A stretch of 64,000 nucleotides of DNA from Acanthococcus lagerstroemiae (taxonomy: Eukaryota > Arthropoda > Insecta > Hemiptera > Eriococcidae): NCBI GenBank assembly GCA_031841125.1, contig CM063106.1:18290001-18354000 (forward strand), written 5' to 3'. The position numbers and the translations under genes are program-made. Under the pieces are notes generated by a model. The model was given only the letters and a program-made list of their open reading frames with translations. It searched no databases and was not told where the DNA came from. This document shows positions 33,915-46,645 of the stretch, one piece after another; the stretch's first letter is position 1; the number at the start of each line of letters is the position of its first letter.

Positions 33915-34255
33915 GTAGGGGAAACTGTTGTACCTTGAAACACTTGAAATATCTCGACGTGGTGCTGCTCTCTGGTGGCGGTTTTATGGTTGTAGAAGCT
34001 AGTGTTACGTTCTCAGAGATCAACTTACTTTCCAACCTTACTCCTCATTATCTTGTACTAGTTGCGACATGTCACATCAAAAAGTAAAGAATTTTTTTTT
34101 AATTTCCGTGTATTTCGACTTCGAAATACAAATTTAGTATAATTATTTTGGTACTGTCATAAAATAGACTCCTCTTAGCTAATTTTCTGATGTTCACATT
34201 AGATGAATCGATGTGGTGTGTCCCCAAATTGGGTCATCTTCATTATTTGACCTAC
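33915..34255. mobile_element. 5' fragment of the TAGGGGAAACTG element
   Basis: Identical in layout to 39,941-40,281, the first 341 bp of the complete element. It is cut by the duplication junction and fused to LINE sequence. Confidence 0.9.
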
Positions 34256-34590
34256 AAGACGTTTGTCGGGATGTTGTTCTCTTTGAGGCATTTCAGTGCG
34301 GAGGACCATTTTTGCGTCAAAAGCACCGCTAATATCGAAGCTAATTAGTAGAGTCATTTTCACGTGGTTTTGGTTTGTTTCTATTTTTTTAATGCATGCG
34401 TTTACTGCCTTTTCGATAGATTTTATTTTTTATACAGCCGAATTGGTTTTTATGTATAATTTTGTTGATTTTGACTTGTTCTCTAGTTTTAATCGTATTA
34501 TTTTCTCGTACACTTTCCCTAAATTTGGTAGGAGGGCTATTGGTCTATACGAGTTTGGTTGGTTGGATCCTTTCCTGGGATCAATAATGT
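34256..34590 (-). pseudogene. duplicated fragment of LINE copy 2 RT
   Basis: This repeats 28,227-28,556 and includes the motif A region (FDISGAFDA near 34,310-34,340) and the NSYRPIALL segment, with extra indels relative to the first unit. It exists only because of the 6-kb duplication. Confidence 0.85.
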
Positions 34591-37500
34591 AGCACCCCAC
34601 TACAAAAAACAGACTATTGGTTGAAACAATTCAAGAAAAATATCTACGATTCATATATAAAAAATAATATCAATACCGAATCAATAGGGGGTTCACAAAA
34701 TCAATTTTACATCCAAGTACAAAAATTTTCGTATTTTTTCATTTTTCCAAAACAATTGCCATATATGAACCCAACGATTTTTTCATGGTAAACGATTTCC
34801 TTTTTCATACCATTCGAAAATACTCTTTGGCTTATTCCTATCTATCTTAGTTTTCGAGTTAGAAAATGTTGATAAATGCAGTTAGGATTAATGCTAAAAA
34901 TTGTACAAAGGAAAATAAAAATTTTTAAGTTATTTCCACATCGTAGCTTCTTTACTGTTCGTGGACTAAACGAAGCGGCCCGAAAGTACAGTCCCCTGAC
35001 CTCTCTCGGTTATAGGTCTTGTACTTTCTACAAAATGGAATATCAGAAATGGTATAAGAATTTGAAAATTATAAATTTTGATGTAAAATACTGTATTTAT
35101 GTAATCCCTTACCCGCGCCCCCTCGAGATGTTTCTGCATACCCTACGTATGTTACGAGCAATTCTCGCGAAAATTCAACCGTATTTTTTCAAATTTCCTT
35201 AACAGACAGCAGTCTGTGAAAGTCAACATCCCATCGTGAAATTTTAACCGCTGGCGAATTTGAGAGTGAAAATAACTTCCTCGTTTCTTTTTCGTTCGAC
35301 TATCTTCATCGTACAGCTAGAACTCGATTTCGCTTTGAATTTCATCATCCATCAACGAGCTCGCTTTCCTAACAATTGCTATATTATGCCTGAAAAACAG
35401 CCAGCGACGAATTCGAGTGCAGTAGAATTCGATTTTGATTCTCGGTGACAATTAAAGCGTGCCAAGTCTACATGAAAGATGCATTTTGACAAACAGCTAC
35501 CGGAAAGCCATTCGTTCGTTCCTCGTTCTCCACTTGTGGGACTTCATTCGTGAACAATCGCGAACAATGCTGCTGATTGTTCTCAACTGCTCGCGTACCA
35601 AGGTTGAAAACTTTTAACTTCAATCAAATTCGCTACAACGACAGATGAAAGAACGCTTCGGGTTAACTGTCTGTCGTGCTGTTGTTGCAGATTGAGAGCT
35701 CGAGAGAGTTTCAAGAGTAAATAAAAGTATACACTCACAGAACTGGACAATTCTCGGACATTGTAGGAGTTAGAAACAGGCACAATGAAAAACTAGGATC
35801 GACAAAGTGGGACCTGATTCTGTGCACTGTCACAAATGGCAAGAAAATCTGAAGCCAATTCGAGTATTAAAATGCATACTGGGAGCGAATTCGAATTCTG
35901 CGAATCATCAAATATCTTCTGATAACGATATCTTAGGAATTGAAAATGTTGTACACGGTGGTTCTTGAATGAATATTCGGGGCTTTTAGGTGCTTGGACT
36001 CGAGTCTGCACCATTAAAAAATAAGTTCAAAAGTTCGTATTAACTAGTACGCGTGTATTTTGAAGTTTCGCGAGAGGAAACGGAGAAGATGTAGCGAGAG
36101 CATGAGAGGACTCTAAAAAATGACTGATCCACGAATATCGAGTCCTGCCAAGCCGGCGGATAACGAGGTTTAAAAAATACGAGGGTAGAAGAATAGCGTG
36201 AGGAAAAGAAAGGAAAAAGGAAAAAAATTCCTGGAAAAGAAAGAAAGAATCGATTCGGTGTAGAGATGCTGCACAGGTAAAATATACAGGTGAGGAAGAC
36301 TGTCTTGGCAGGACAGGTAGTAAATCTACTTTATAAGAGAGAAACCGTTTTTTCCAACAGACTTGCCATCTCAATGGCTGGATGAAATGCCATGAAATTT
36401 GGAAGACTCATAGAACTCACCTACGAGTAGGTGTATGTGGTAAAAAAAGTGCGAAAATTCATTTATAAAGCTGCAATAAAGCTTTAAAGTTGCCTTGCAT
36501 ATGTGTCTATGTGTGAGTGTTCCGCGCGCTTACCCCGTCATTGTAAACGCGTGTTAAAGTGATCAGTGTGACCAGTAGGAAGTATTTTATATAACACATC
36601 GTGAATATAGAACGATCAGGGTTTCTTTCATTTAAAAGCGTCTCAGTGTACATACTGCGGTTGATCAGGCCATGTTGCGTTTTTTTATTATTGAACTTTT
36701 ACTTCACAAATCCTTTTGTAGGGCTTCATGTGTTCAAAACTTAGACCATGTGTCGTTTTTTTATTATCGAATTTTCATTTTACAAATACTTCTTTACTTC
36801 ATTTTTCATTTATTAAAGAGATTTTAATATGATATATGAAAACGAGTCTCGATTTTTCCTCACCAGTGTTCTCAGATATTACTGAAGGAAATTTTTTTTA
36901 AATGTCTCATCTAGAAGTAAGTATTCCCTAGCAGGCTTATGGCGTGAAAATTTTTTGATAACTGTAACGTAAAACGTATTGACTTTCCGATGCGCAGAAT
37001 CCGCCAGTTACCCAAGTAACTGAAAGGAACCAAGGGTAACTGACAGGTTTCTGGGTAATCTGAGGGTAACTGGACGCTGTTAAGCATAAGGGAACCAACC
37101 AGTAAAATCTGTTTTTTGAGAACACGTGATTCGAAGTTCACGAGCTATGTAGAAACTATGTGTGACATAGCGTTTACGGATAACATTTTTTCAACGTGAG
37201 TACACATTTTTGAATCGGGGGGCCAATTTTGAAAAATTATGCTTTTTATGCACTTACCAATAACGATACTAAATTCTACTTTTTATGCACTCACCAATAA
37301 CAATACTAATAAATCATTCTGCTTTCAATGTCAACTAGTTTCCTTGCGCTTAACAGCGTCCAACTGACGGTTGCAAATGGATGGGTGACTTTTCCGCGGG
37401 TAACTAGGGTAACTGATTGCGGTAACTGATTGCGCATCCGGTTGGGAGACAGATATACCAAGTTCAAAACTCAGTTCATGTTGCGTTTTTTTACTATAGA

Positions 37501-40281
37501 TCTTTCATTTTACAAACATTTTTTTGCTTCATTTTTCATTTATTGAGAAGATTAAAGAGATGTAAGTAGATGTTTCATGTTGCCCTTTTTTACTATCGAA
37601 CTTTTATATTTTACAAATAATACTTTTTTTTATTTCATCTGACTGGGACTGGGCAAATTGTAGAAGCGCTAGCGTCGTATCTTTTCGTGCGTTTGTTATT
37701 ATATAATGATAAGGAGAATATACATATTATAGCGGTATACCTGTGACATAAATGTACAAACTGTTATCATGTACAAGATATTCGTTTTTTAGGGTTAATA
37801 TATGTTTTTATACCTTTAAGGTTTTAAAAATATTTTTATGTATTTTAATTTCTGGAGGGATATTTTTTATAAGAATATTTTATTTAAAAGATTTATAAGG
37901 ATCTTTAATGCTTTTGAGAGCCTCTGACTAGGACTGTGCAAACTGTAGAAGCACTATAGCGTCGAATCTTTTAGTGCGCTTTTTTTTTTTACCATCAAAC
38001 TTTTATTTGACAAATACTTTTTTGCTTCATTTTTCATTTATTGAAGAGATTAAAGAGATTTAGATGATAAGTAAAGTATACCGGCTAGGCATTTTCGAAG
38101 TGCGAAGTTACAATCGTACTGCATACAATGATAAGAAGAACATTATAGCGCGACCTGTGACACAAACATACAAACTGTTACCTATCAAAGTTATTATCTA
38201 TAATTAATGTTTTTGAAAGCCTCTGACGGGACTGTGCAAATTATAGAAGTGCCAGCGTCAAATAGGTTATAATGTAAACCATCACCATTCGAACTTTTAT
38301 CCTCTGAGGTCTATTCTGAAATATTTTATTTAAAATAATAATAGTAAGGTAAGCTACCTATTCTGAGCCTAGCATCAATTGTGAGTCCTTTTTTTGAAAA
38401 CGCGTTTTCTCGCTAGATCGAGGCATTGGACAACCGTGAAACCTCTTCCATTCGAAGGACCAACATGTTTTACACTATCCATGTTGGTTTCAAGTTCATA
38501 ACTCAATGTGTTTGTTGTGATGGAATGTTTTTTCAAAGTTGTTATCAAAACATGCCTTATTTTTCATGTGTGTGAAATATCAATTCTGTGAAAAACGATC
38601 GATAAGTACTTTAAATTAATATTTTCTCAACGTATTATATATGGTTGTGTAGAGGAGAGTCTAGGGAACATTTTTCTGCTTGAGTTTTCGATTTCGATCC
38701 ACATATATGTGTGTGCGGAAAAAATAAAGGAATTCAAAAATGGGGGAAATAGTTTGCAAAAATCGCGAAAAATCAAAGTAAATGATCGGGTAATCGAATG
38801 AAAAGTGTAGTACAAGTGATACTTTAACTTATTAAACCAAATTTCACTTTTTTTCAGTTACTTTTTCTAATCATTTAGCCCGACCCACAATTGGTACTAC
38901 CTTTTTTCAGACCCATTATTGGTACTGTGAATTTACTCGACTTTAATGTGTTTTTTAAAATACTTAAAAGTCAAATAAAACGAGTCAACGTGTTTTTAAA
39001 ATAAATTTGAAATGCTTACTTAAGTAAACTACATCATTTTTCATTTGATTTATTATACTTACCAATTGTGGGTATATCAAAAAATTTCGTATCAATTGTG
39101 GGTCGTTGCCAAGTAATATGGGTCGACCCATAATTGGTATTTTCAAAATTTTTTGGGATCGAGAAAATTTCACCTGGAATTTTGAACTTAGAAGGCCTCA
39201 GAGTGCTTTTTGAATTTCAATAGTTGTCCATGTACAGATTCTGTAGTCCTCAGTGTCTTTTGCGAGGATATTTTATAGTGAATTGTTGGAGAATCAGAAA
39301 ATACCCATAATTGGGAGCTGCACTCAATCTTGGGTTTTGAGAACTTTTGGGGAAAAATTCACCAAAAATCCAAAAATGCTTAAAACTTAAAAGTAACTGT
39401 CACAAGTAGTAATAAGTTCTCTATGATAGGTAATATTTATTACTGTTGAAGCAGGGCGTGACAATGAACAAAAACACCCTCAGTACTCCTATTGAGGTCG
39501 TGAAATGTACAGGATAATTTGATCACTTCTTATTTTTTTAGATAGAGAAGAACGGGTAATCCGATTTAATTTTCAAAGATTACAAAGCTTACATATTTAT
39601 GAAAAAACAATTTCATGCTTCATTTTCTTTCATTACAGAAAATTATCAAAACGTATATGTATCAGCCTGTTTATTTCTATATGGGAATTTACATGTAATT
39701 TCGTTTCATACTATTGCATATGTTTGGGCAAAAGTACCGCTCAGTACTTCTAATGTACAGGATAATTCGATCATATCTCAGTTTGGAGATAGAGAAGAAT
39801 GGGCAATTCTATTTAATTTCCAAAGATTACAAAGCTTATCCATTTTAGGAAAAAACAATGTCATGTTTCATTTCTTTATTTTTTTCCAAATGCCTGTTTT
39901 TTTTTCTGTATGGGAATTTACATGTTATTTCGTTTCATATGTAGGGGAAACTGTTGTACCTTGAAACACTTGAAATATCTCGACGTGGTGCTGCTCTCTG
40001 GTGGCGGTTTTATGGTTGTAGAAGCTAGTGTTACGTTCTCAGAGATCAACTTACTTTCCAACCTTACTCCTCATTATCTTGTACTAGTTGCGACATGTCA
40101 CATCAAAAAGTAAAGAATTTTTTTTTAATTTCCGTGTATTTCGACTTCGAAATACAAATTTAGTATAATTATTTTGGTACTGTCATAAAATAGACTCCTC
40201 TTAGCTAATTTTCTGATGTTCACATTAGATGAATCGATGTGGTGTGTCCCCAAATTGGGTCATCTTCATTATTTGACCTAC
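34256..40281. repeat. 6.03-kb tandem duplication, unit 2
   Basis: Second unit, 6,026 bp against 6,029 in unit 1. Sequence beyond 40,281 continues the MITE, showing that the right border is ancestral here and that the mid-junction is the novel join. Equivalent open frames in the two units differ at indels (for example near 29,397/35,429), so no frame is conserved as protein. Confidence 0.95.
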
Positions 40282-40860
40282 CATTGTACCTTGGAACAAC
40301 ACCTACTCGTGTACCTTGGAACGTGTAAAATGCGATCTCATATTGCATCGTGTACCTTAAAACCGGAAAAAATTCAAATAAAATTCGATAATATTAGCTT
40401 AGTTTCTAAAATTATTATCAATTCTGTATTTATCTTATGTGTAGGTATGCCGCAAAGTAAATAAGGCATTAAACGGAAGCTCATTTTTCAGTTTTTGATT
40501 TTGTAATTTTTATTTTGTTCATTGGTACTGTAATGGAAGCATTTTCTTGAACTTACCTCAGCTTATTTCAACAATTCAGCTAACTGAGGAAACTAAAACC
40601 ACTATTTCTGATCTACTTTTCAAGGCACACGAGGTATGTTTCAAGGTACAATAAGGGTGTTGTACCTTGAAACAAATTTTGAAAATTTGTAATGCAAATT
40701 GTAGGGTTTTAGTTTATCGTAAATTTGAGATCAACCTAACCATTTGAAGCGTTTTTACCAGTAGATTCATCCTATGTGCTTCAATTTTACTTTCAGCCAC
40801 TCAAAACTGAGAAAATTGAGATCAAAGTTTTTTGTTCCAAGGTACAACAGTTTCCCCTAC
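39941..40860. mobile_element. 920-bp TA-flanked self-similar element (TAGGGGAAACTG ends)
   Basis: The left end GTAGGGGAAACTGTTGTACC is matched by the reverse complement of the right end (GTAGGGGAAACTGTTGTACC, then TTGGAAC), about 27 bp with one mismatch. The subterminal word GTACCTTGRAAC recurs near 40,284, 40,312, 40,350 and 40,664, and its complement near 40,633 and 40,838. The pre-insertion sequence is preserved in a neighbouring tandem unit (TCATACTATTGCATATG at about 39,706), consistent with TA target duplication. The small open frames inside are not recognisable. Confidence 0.85.
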
Positions 40861-42845
40861 TAATGCATATGTTTTCCGAAAGACGGGTAATTCAGCTATA
40901 ATACAATAAAAAACTATTTACAAAAGAATTCGCGAACCTTAAAAAAGTTGATCGCGGTGGGGAGCACCACAAATACACAGAATACATTCAGCCAATTTCC
41001 ATCACAGCGTGCTAGGTACAACTCGAGACTTAAAAGGGGTCCAAATTTGTACCACCTTTAAAAGTAAGGTCCAGCAAGGCACTTACGTTCACGTACTACA
41101 GTACGTGTATCCCTTTGAACTACAGGCTCTTTTTTTAAAAGATATTGCGTATTAACAGTTTTCACATTCTCCAATTTCTATCCGCACAAAATTATTTTGG
41201 TAAGCTTCCGATTACAAAAATACAAATGAATCAGCATCGAGGGCGACATCTGTAATTATTTCCACTCTAGGCCGCTTCATCTCTTACAAACGGCAATACC
41301 ATTAGCCGTATCCACAACAAAAATTCCCCCGTTTATTTACGACAAGAAAATTTCGGGTTAGAAATTAATTCAGTTCAGAAACTGCCGTGCAGATTTAATA
41401 TTAAGGTAGACCCTTCCAGCCTGTTCGATGCAAGAATAGGCGTATTTTAGATAAACATTTATGATTTGTAGATGGCGATATTGTTTAAAGAAGACAGATA
41501 CTGGGGAAAGCGAAGGCAGTTAGATAAGGCACGTGCATTTTAAATAACGCCGAGTCTCGGCGAACAATGTCATGAATACATAAATATACAATTAATCACT
41601 CCTTTCCTTCTCCCTCGTCCTTATACTTACTGTATTCTTTCGGCGTCTAAAATCATAACCGTTCCTCTGCTCGGTGTTTCCCAATTTTGCGCCCACCGAA
41701 TTTCTTCGCCGACAGAAAAAAAGCGGCTTGCGATTTTAACAAGGGGACAGCTTACCGCATTGAAATAATACTTGGCGAAGTTCTGACTCCGATTCTGAAT
41801 TCAATTCCAAAAACCCTGTATTGGGGCAAAATTATGTTAGCTGCATTTCAGAGAAATCAGAAATGCGAACAAAAGGAAAGGGATTGAATTTTTACGATGG
41901 ATGTAGCTTTCAGCCAGTTGCATCTCATAGCCAATTTTTAAGAGAGGGGAGGAGAACATACAGGCAACAGAAATGCCAGCTAATAAAAAGGGTGTAGAAA
42001 AGTAATCCCCAATCTTTTTTCGTAAACGAGAAGTCAGACCGATGCGGTGTGAACGAAGATCTTTAAGTGAATGGGTCTAGTTCTTTTTCGGGTAGAAAAA
42101 TGTTCTTTCCCCCAACAAGGAGGCCCGAAGGTACCACCAATTTTGGAACCTTAAACGAGAAGGCATGAACAAAATATCAAAATAGAAGTTGCTTGGATCG
42201 TTGATTTCGAATTTTGCATCAGATTTTCGATCCCGCCTAACGTCTATACTTGGGCCCAAACGCCGAAGATTTTAAAACTAACATGGGCTAAAAATTGACT
42301 TGGCTTGAACAAGTGAACGAGTATCGAAAAAAGGACTTCCAAAGGGAATTAGTTCTCTGGTCAGATCTCGACTGGGGCACCAAGCGAAGGCACTGAAATC
42401 TGGTCCGGATCAAAAATCTGATACGATATTCGAAATCAACGACAAGAAAACTCCCAATTTCTAAACTTTGTTCTATTTTTCAAACTGATTCAGTTTTCCC
42501 CATTTCGAGCCCAAAATTTGAACTTTTGCAGACAAATTTTGGCCAGACCCAAAATCCGATGTGACATTCGAAATCAGCAACTCAAGCAATCTTTGTTTTG
42601 ATACTTTGTTTAATACTATTCCATTTAGGATTCCAGCAGGGTTGATGGTACGCTCGAGCCTGCCTTTTGAGGAAGGAAAATTTTTGTATCAAAAAAGAAA
42701 CTAGACCCTCCCTTTAGGAGATCCTCGTTCTCTCTGCGTCGAGCCGAATCACGAATTCGGAGAAAAGAAGGGGTGCTTTATTACTCCCCGTATAAAAAAA
42801 TATCAGCTAAGAAAATGTAATAAAAAAATAGGAGAGAAAGAAAAG
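40861..42845. other. unclassified, low-repeat DNA with a possible regulatory patch
   Basis: No gene is recognised. Around 41,480-41,600 are AGATAAGG, an E-box CACGTG (41,530-41,535) and a perfect short hairpin CGCCGAGTCTCGGCG (41,548-41,562). These could mark a regulatory site but may be chance. Open frames at 41,687-41,887 and 42,077-42,259 match nothing known to me. Confidence 0.35.
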
Positions 42846-43300
42846 ACAGGGTGGCTTCTTTCGTAGAAAAACTGGAAATCAGGGAAAAGTTGGGGAATTT
42901 TTTCAGTCGGGGAAAAGTCATGAAAAAGTTATGGAAAAGTCAGGGAATCTTTAAAAAATAAATTCTCTATAAAATTGCGTGTTTAGGAGTATCATGGTTC
43001 TGTTTTATTTTCAACTTGAATCATGTACAAAAGTTATCTATAAAAAACTGAATAAAAAGAATTTTTTTTTCCAATGGTTGGTACCTATGTTTAGTTTTAT
43101 ATAAGTTTTTTGTTGAATGTCTATTGATGGAAGATATTACGGTACTAGAAATTGAAAAACAAAAATTGAGTAACAACACTCATTAATGAACTCCCAACCA
43201 GTAGGTCTACTCGTTCAGAAAAAATTGAGAAGTGGATCTGGAAAAATCTGGGAAAAGTCAGAGAAAAGTCAGGGAAATTCATAATTGAAATAAAATGGTC
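42846..43300. repeat. GGAAAAGTCAGGGAA repeat
   Basis: The words AGGGAAAAGT, GGAAAAGTCAGGGAA and TGGGAAAAGTCAGAGAAAAG cluster at both edges (42,870-42,960 and 43,232-43,282) around an AT-rich middle. The family member at 14,246-14,690 is in the opposite orientation. Confidence 0.5.
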
Positions 43301-43429
43301 TAACTTATAACACTTCTGTAATTTTGCCAATTGCTAACTAGAATATGCCGAAGGCCATAAACATCAATATTTTTGTTTCGTCCAAGGAGCTTGAAATTCG
43401 GGAATAATTATATACAATTTACAACTCTT

Positions 43430-43925
43430 GCAAGCTAAGGAACCAAGTTCACCGATTTTGTTCAAGACTCTTCTATAGCCTTGTTTCGGGATTTTTAGTA
43501 CTTCTTGAAGACGATTTCAGATGTAGGACTTTTTCAAATACTTTTAAGACTCTAACGACTTCCGAGCTCACTCCAGAAATTTGTCTAAGCCTGAATAAGA
43601 CTTTCTAAAAAACTTTAAACTTTCTGAGAATTGTTTATTAAGACTGTTTCAGACTTACTTAAAATCCATTTAACACATCCCAACAGTTTAAAACTTTTGA
43701 GACTTGTAAGGCTTTTCTGAACTCGTAGAAGACTCTTCAAGACTTCTTTAAAAATCTTTTACGGAAGTTTTAGACTTTTTCAAGTATATTTTGGACACCA
43801 ACCTTGCTGAAGATAACTTTAAGGCTTTTCCAGATTGTTGTAAAACGTCGAAGCTTCATGAGTTTTAAACAGGTTTGGAGAAGTTATAAAAGATGCTTAG
43901 CGAATTTTAAAGTGGTAGATTTTTC
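43430..43925. repeat. low-complexity periodic tract (AGACTTTT type)
   Basis: Words such as AAGACTCTT, AGACTTTTTCAA, AAGACTTCTTTAAA and GGCTTTTC recur with a period near 10 to 15 bases. This is the reverse complement of the style at 48,740-49,320 and 1,061-1,510. It has no coding frame or termini. Confidence 0.45.
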
Positions 43926-44451
43926 GGGGTTTGTATAAGAAAAAAAGGTGTTTCGTCCAGACCGCAGCAAGGGCATACGAAATCAAAAGATAAGAGCGAG
44001 TAGAAAAAACGCGCCGTATATTGATCGGTAGTACAAACAGATTTTCGCGAGTGCTAGATATAAACTGTAACTGGACTGTAACTGTACTGTAGCTAATTGG
44101 TAACTTAACTAAGACTGAACTAAACTAATAGTGTACGTCGATTGGGAGTTGTGGCCAGGACGTTATTTTGGATACAATTTCCAATCGAATGAAATCAATC
44201 CCAGACTTTTAGATTAAAAATTCACCTAGTTACAGCTGTTTGAAGTTGACATTTCAAAAAACTACTTTTCGAGAAAAACTCATTTGAAGTTGGTGACGTA
44301 AAATACTGTCCAAGATTTCTATCGCACATCCCCTTGGATGGTTAACTTGACTCCAACGGGAAAATATGTACTGACGTGACTGAAATCTAACATTTCAGTA
44401 TGTTTTGGAACACCTTCCATACCACGAATATACCCTACATGCAGTGGTGTA

Positions 44452-44615
44452 GCGTCGAGGGGGGGGCACAGGTGAGCACGTGCCTCTTCCCAATATTTTT
44501 ACATAGTCATCTAATATCGTCGATTTTTAAAAAATACCGCAATATTCGACTTTTTCTCCCCTGAAAACCGTATTGTGCCCCCCCCCTCTTTGGGAAACCC
44601 CTAGCTACGCTACTG
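44452..44615. mobile_element. 164-bp hAT-like MITE with 8-bp target duplication (copy 1)
   Basis: The ends CAGTGGTGTAGCG and the complement of CTACGCTACTG are inverted repeats. Both flanks carry CCTACATG (44,444-44,451 and 44,616-44,623), a perfect 8-bp direct duplication. An 8-bp duplication with CAGTG-type ends is typical of hAT elements. The interior carries inverted poly-G and poly-C tracts. It is non-autonomous. Confidence 0.85.
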
Positions 44616-44725
44616 CCTACATGCACGAACCGACTCTATAGGCCCTTTTCCAATTCATACCAAAAAATGATGCAAAATTGTTGAGAATAAATGTGAATTC
44701 TCTCCGTATACTGCTGTATGAGAAA

Positions 44726-44728
44726 AAT

Positions 44729-44759
<31 letters not shown>

Positions 44760-44761
44760 TA
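44726..44761. repeat. (TTTA)n microsatellite
   Basis: About nine ATTT units. The counterpart in unit 2 (46,420-46,441) is 16 bp shorter. Confidence 0.95.
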
Positions 44762-44885
44762 TGAGAGGGAGGTCCTTCACAGCCGACAATGGCCAATAAC
44801 GAAAGACCCCAATAAAAGATAAGAAAAAAAAAAAAATCAAAAAATAAACTTAAAATAAAGAAAAATAAGAATAAAAAAGAACGCT

Positions 44886-44888
<3 letters not shown>

Positions 44889-44955
<67 letters not shown>

Positions 44956-44968
44956 AAGAGAGAGAGAG
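44889..44968. repeat. (TG)n(AG)n compound microsatellite, unit 1
   Basis: A TG tract to about 44,920 is followed by an AG tract. Open frames reading Cys-Val and Arg-Glu runs across it are artefacts. Confidence 0.95.
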
Positions 44969-45129
44969 AAAATAAGACAAACTACAAAAACAAACATTTT
45001 AATTCTTTCAAAAAAGACAGAAAAGCATGCACAACATGCCCGTAGCCAACCATTTGTGGTAGGGAATGCTGACTATTTACCAGGGGGGCTTCAGGATACA
45101 CCTACATAATATAAAGATTTGTACGAGGC

Positions 45130-45395
45130 AGTGGTGTAGCCGGGGGGGGGGAGAGGGCGAATGCCTCCAAGGCACCTGAAATTGAATGTAAAATATGCAA
45201 AGATAAGCAATTTTTCGCCTGTAAAATACGTTTTTTCGAAAAATTTTCACTCAAGCAGTAATTTTACCTTCATTCGCATAAAGTATAGTCCTCTAATATC
45301 AGCAATTTTAAAAAAATACCTCAATTATCAACTTTTTCTACCTTGAAAATCTTACTTTGCTCCCCTCCCTCCAAGAGTCCCAAATTAGTTAACCA
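45130..45395. repeat. CAGTGGTGTAGCC poly-G element, eroded hAT-type MITE (also about 46,806-47,065)
   Basis: It begins CAGTGGTGTAGCCGGGGGG. A complementary but diverged end with C-rich tract and TTAGTTAACC lies near 45,365-45,395. No target duplication is readable. Related starts occur at 44,452 and 53,056. Confidence 0.4.
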
Positions 45396-46135
45396 AGTTT
45401 TTGTTCTAAATTTTAAAATGTTTCTGTGATATTTAATTCTCTTCATTCCTTCTTTCTTTCTCATTCAGCGTAATGATGATATCTTTGCCTAGGGGGGGGG
45501 GGGGCTCAAGATACCGTTAAAAGGGGCTCAGCCCAGCTTGACCCTCCTCATGGCTACAGGCTTGATGCACAGAGTAATACTTGTAAATGAACTTTCGTGT
45601 CGTCCGCATCAATTTACGAGTAATCTAGCTCAGCATTTACATACACCATAATGCACCTCCCAGCCTGAGGAGGTTTAATTGCGCAGTAGTGAATATGACA
45701 AACGTCATTTTATCCATATCAAATGTAAATAGCTCACTGCTTCATCTCGGAGATTTCTCATTGTCGTTTCTAAAAATACGATTTTGTGGAAGTGAGATTG
45801 CACACACTTCAAACTAGTATTTAAATTGGCTACTTTTGCTTCATTATTATGCAAAAAATTGTAATTAGGAGAGTAATAGCTGTTATCGTGTGCGTGTTTT
45901 TTTCTGCCGGTTTATATTTTCATGATTTGGGGCCCTTTTCCCCCGCCCGGGCCCTTTTCCCCCAAGCCCCTTCCCGGGTTTTGGTACCCCTGGGGAAGGG
46001 GGATGATTAAGGGCCTAAATTTTTTTTTTTTACAACCCCACTTGACTCCAACGGGAAAATATGTACTGAGTGACTGAAATCTAACATTTCAGTATGTTTT
46101 GGAACACCTTCCATACCACGAATATACCCTACATG

Positions 46136-46308
46136 CAGTGGTGTAGCGTCGAGGGGGGGCACAGGTGAGCACGTGCCTCTTCCCAATATTTTTACATAGT
46201 CATCTAATATCGTCGATTTTTAAAAAATACCGCAATATTCGACTTTTTCTCCCCTGAAAACCGTATTGTGCCCCCCCCCTCTTTGGGAAACCCCTAGCTA
46301 CGCTACTG
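46136..46308. mobile_element. hAT-like MITE (copy 2, within duplicated unit)
   Basis: Same element and same CCTACATG duplication (46,128-46,135 and 46,309-46,316). It is present because the whole segment is duplicated, not because of a second insertion. Confidence 0.85.
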
Positions 46309-46566
46309 CCTACATGCACGAACCGACACTATAGGCCCTTTTCCAATTCATACCAAAAAATGATGCAAAATTGTTGAGAATAAATGTGAATTCTCTCCGT
46401 ATACTGCTGTATGAGAAAAATTTATTTATTTATTTATTTATATGAGAGGGAGGTCCTTCACAGCCGACAATGGCCAATAACGAAAGACCCCAATAAAAGA
46501 TAAGAAAAAAAAAAAAATCAAAAAATAAACTTAAAATAAAGAAAAATAAGAATAAAAAAGAACGCT

Positions 46567-46569
<3 letters not shown>

Positions 46570-46645
<76 letters not shown>
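46570..46645. repeat. (TG)n(AG)n compound microsatellite, unit 2
   Basis: Counterpart of the tract at 44,889, with slightly different TG and AG lengths. Confidence 0.95.

Larger units (their letters stand above)
28227..34255. repeat. 6.03-kb tandem duplication, unit 1
   Basis: This unit is nearly identical to 34,256-40,281. The left border lies inside the LINE copy 2 RT and the right border inside the MITE that is complete only after unit 2. The junction at 34,255/34,256 joins MITE (..GACCTAC) directly to LINE (AAGACGTTT..), with no shared bases between left flank, junction and right flank. The few differences between units are mostly single-base or very short indels (for example near 28,458/34,480, 30,116/36,146 and 31,000). 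Confidence 0.95.
44346..46040. repeat. 1.7-kb direct duplication, unit 1 (degraded right end)
   Basis: This aligns with 46,041-47,790. It is close to identical up to about 45,620. Beyond that unit 1 loses bases one by one relative to unit 2, and it shows swollen homopolymers at 45,930-46,035 (for example GGGCCCTTTTCCCCC where unit 2 has GGTCTTCTCCCCC at 47,688). It then restarts at CTTGACTCCAACGGG (46,041). This is more like unreliable consensus sequence than biological divergence. Confidence 0.85.

Noticed and set aside
28227..40281. The two 6-kb units as long terminal repeats of a retrovirus-like element
   Set aside because: They are directly adjacent with no internal region, contain LINE and MITE fragments, and lack TG...CA ends, primer-binding site or polypurine tract.
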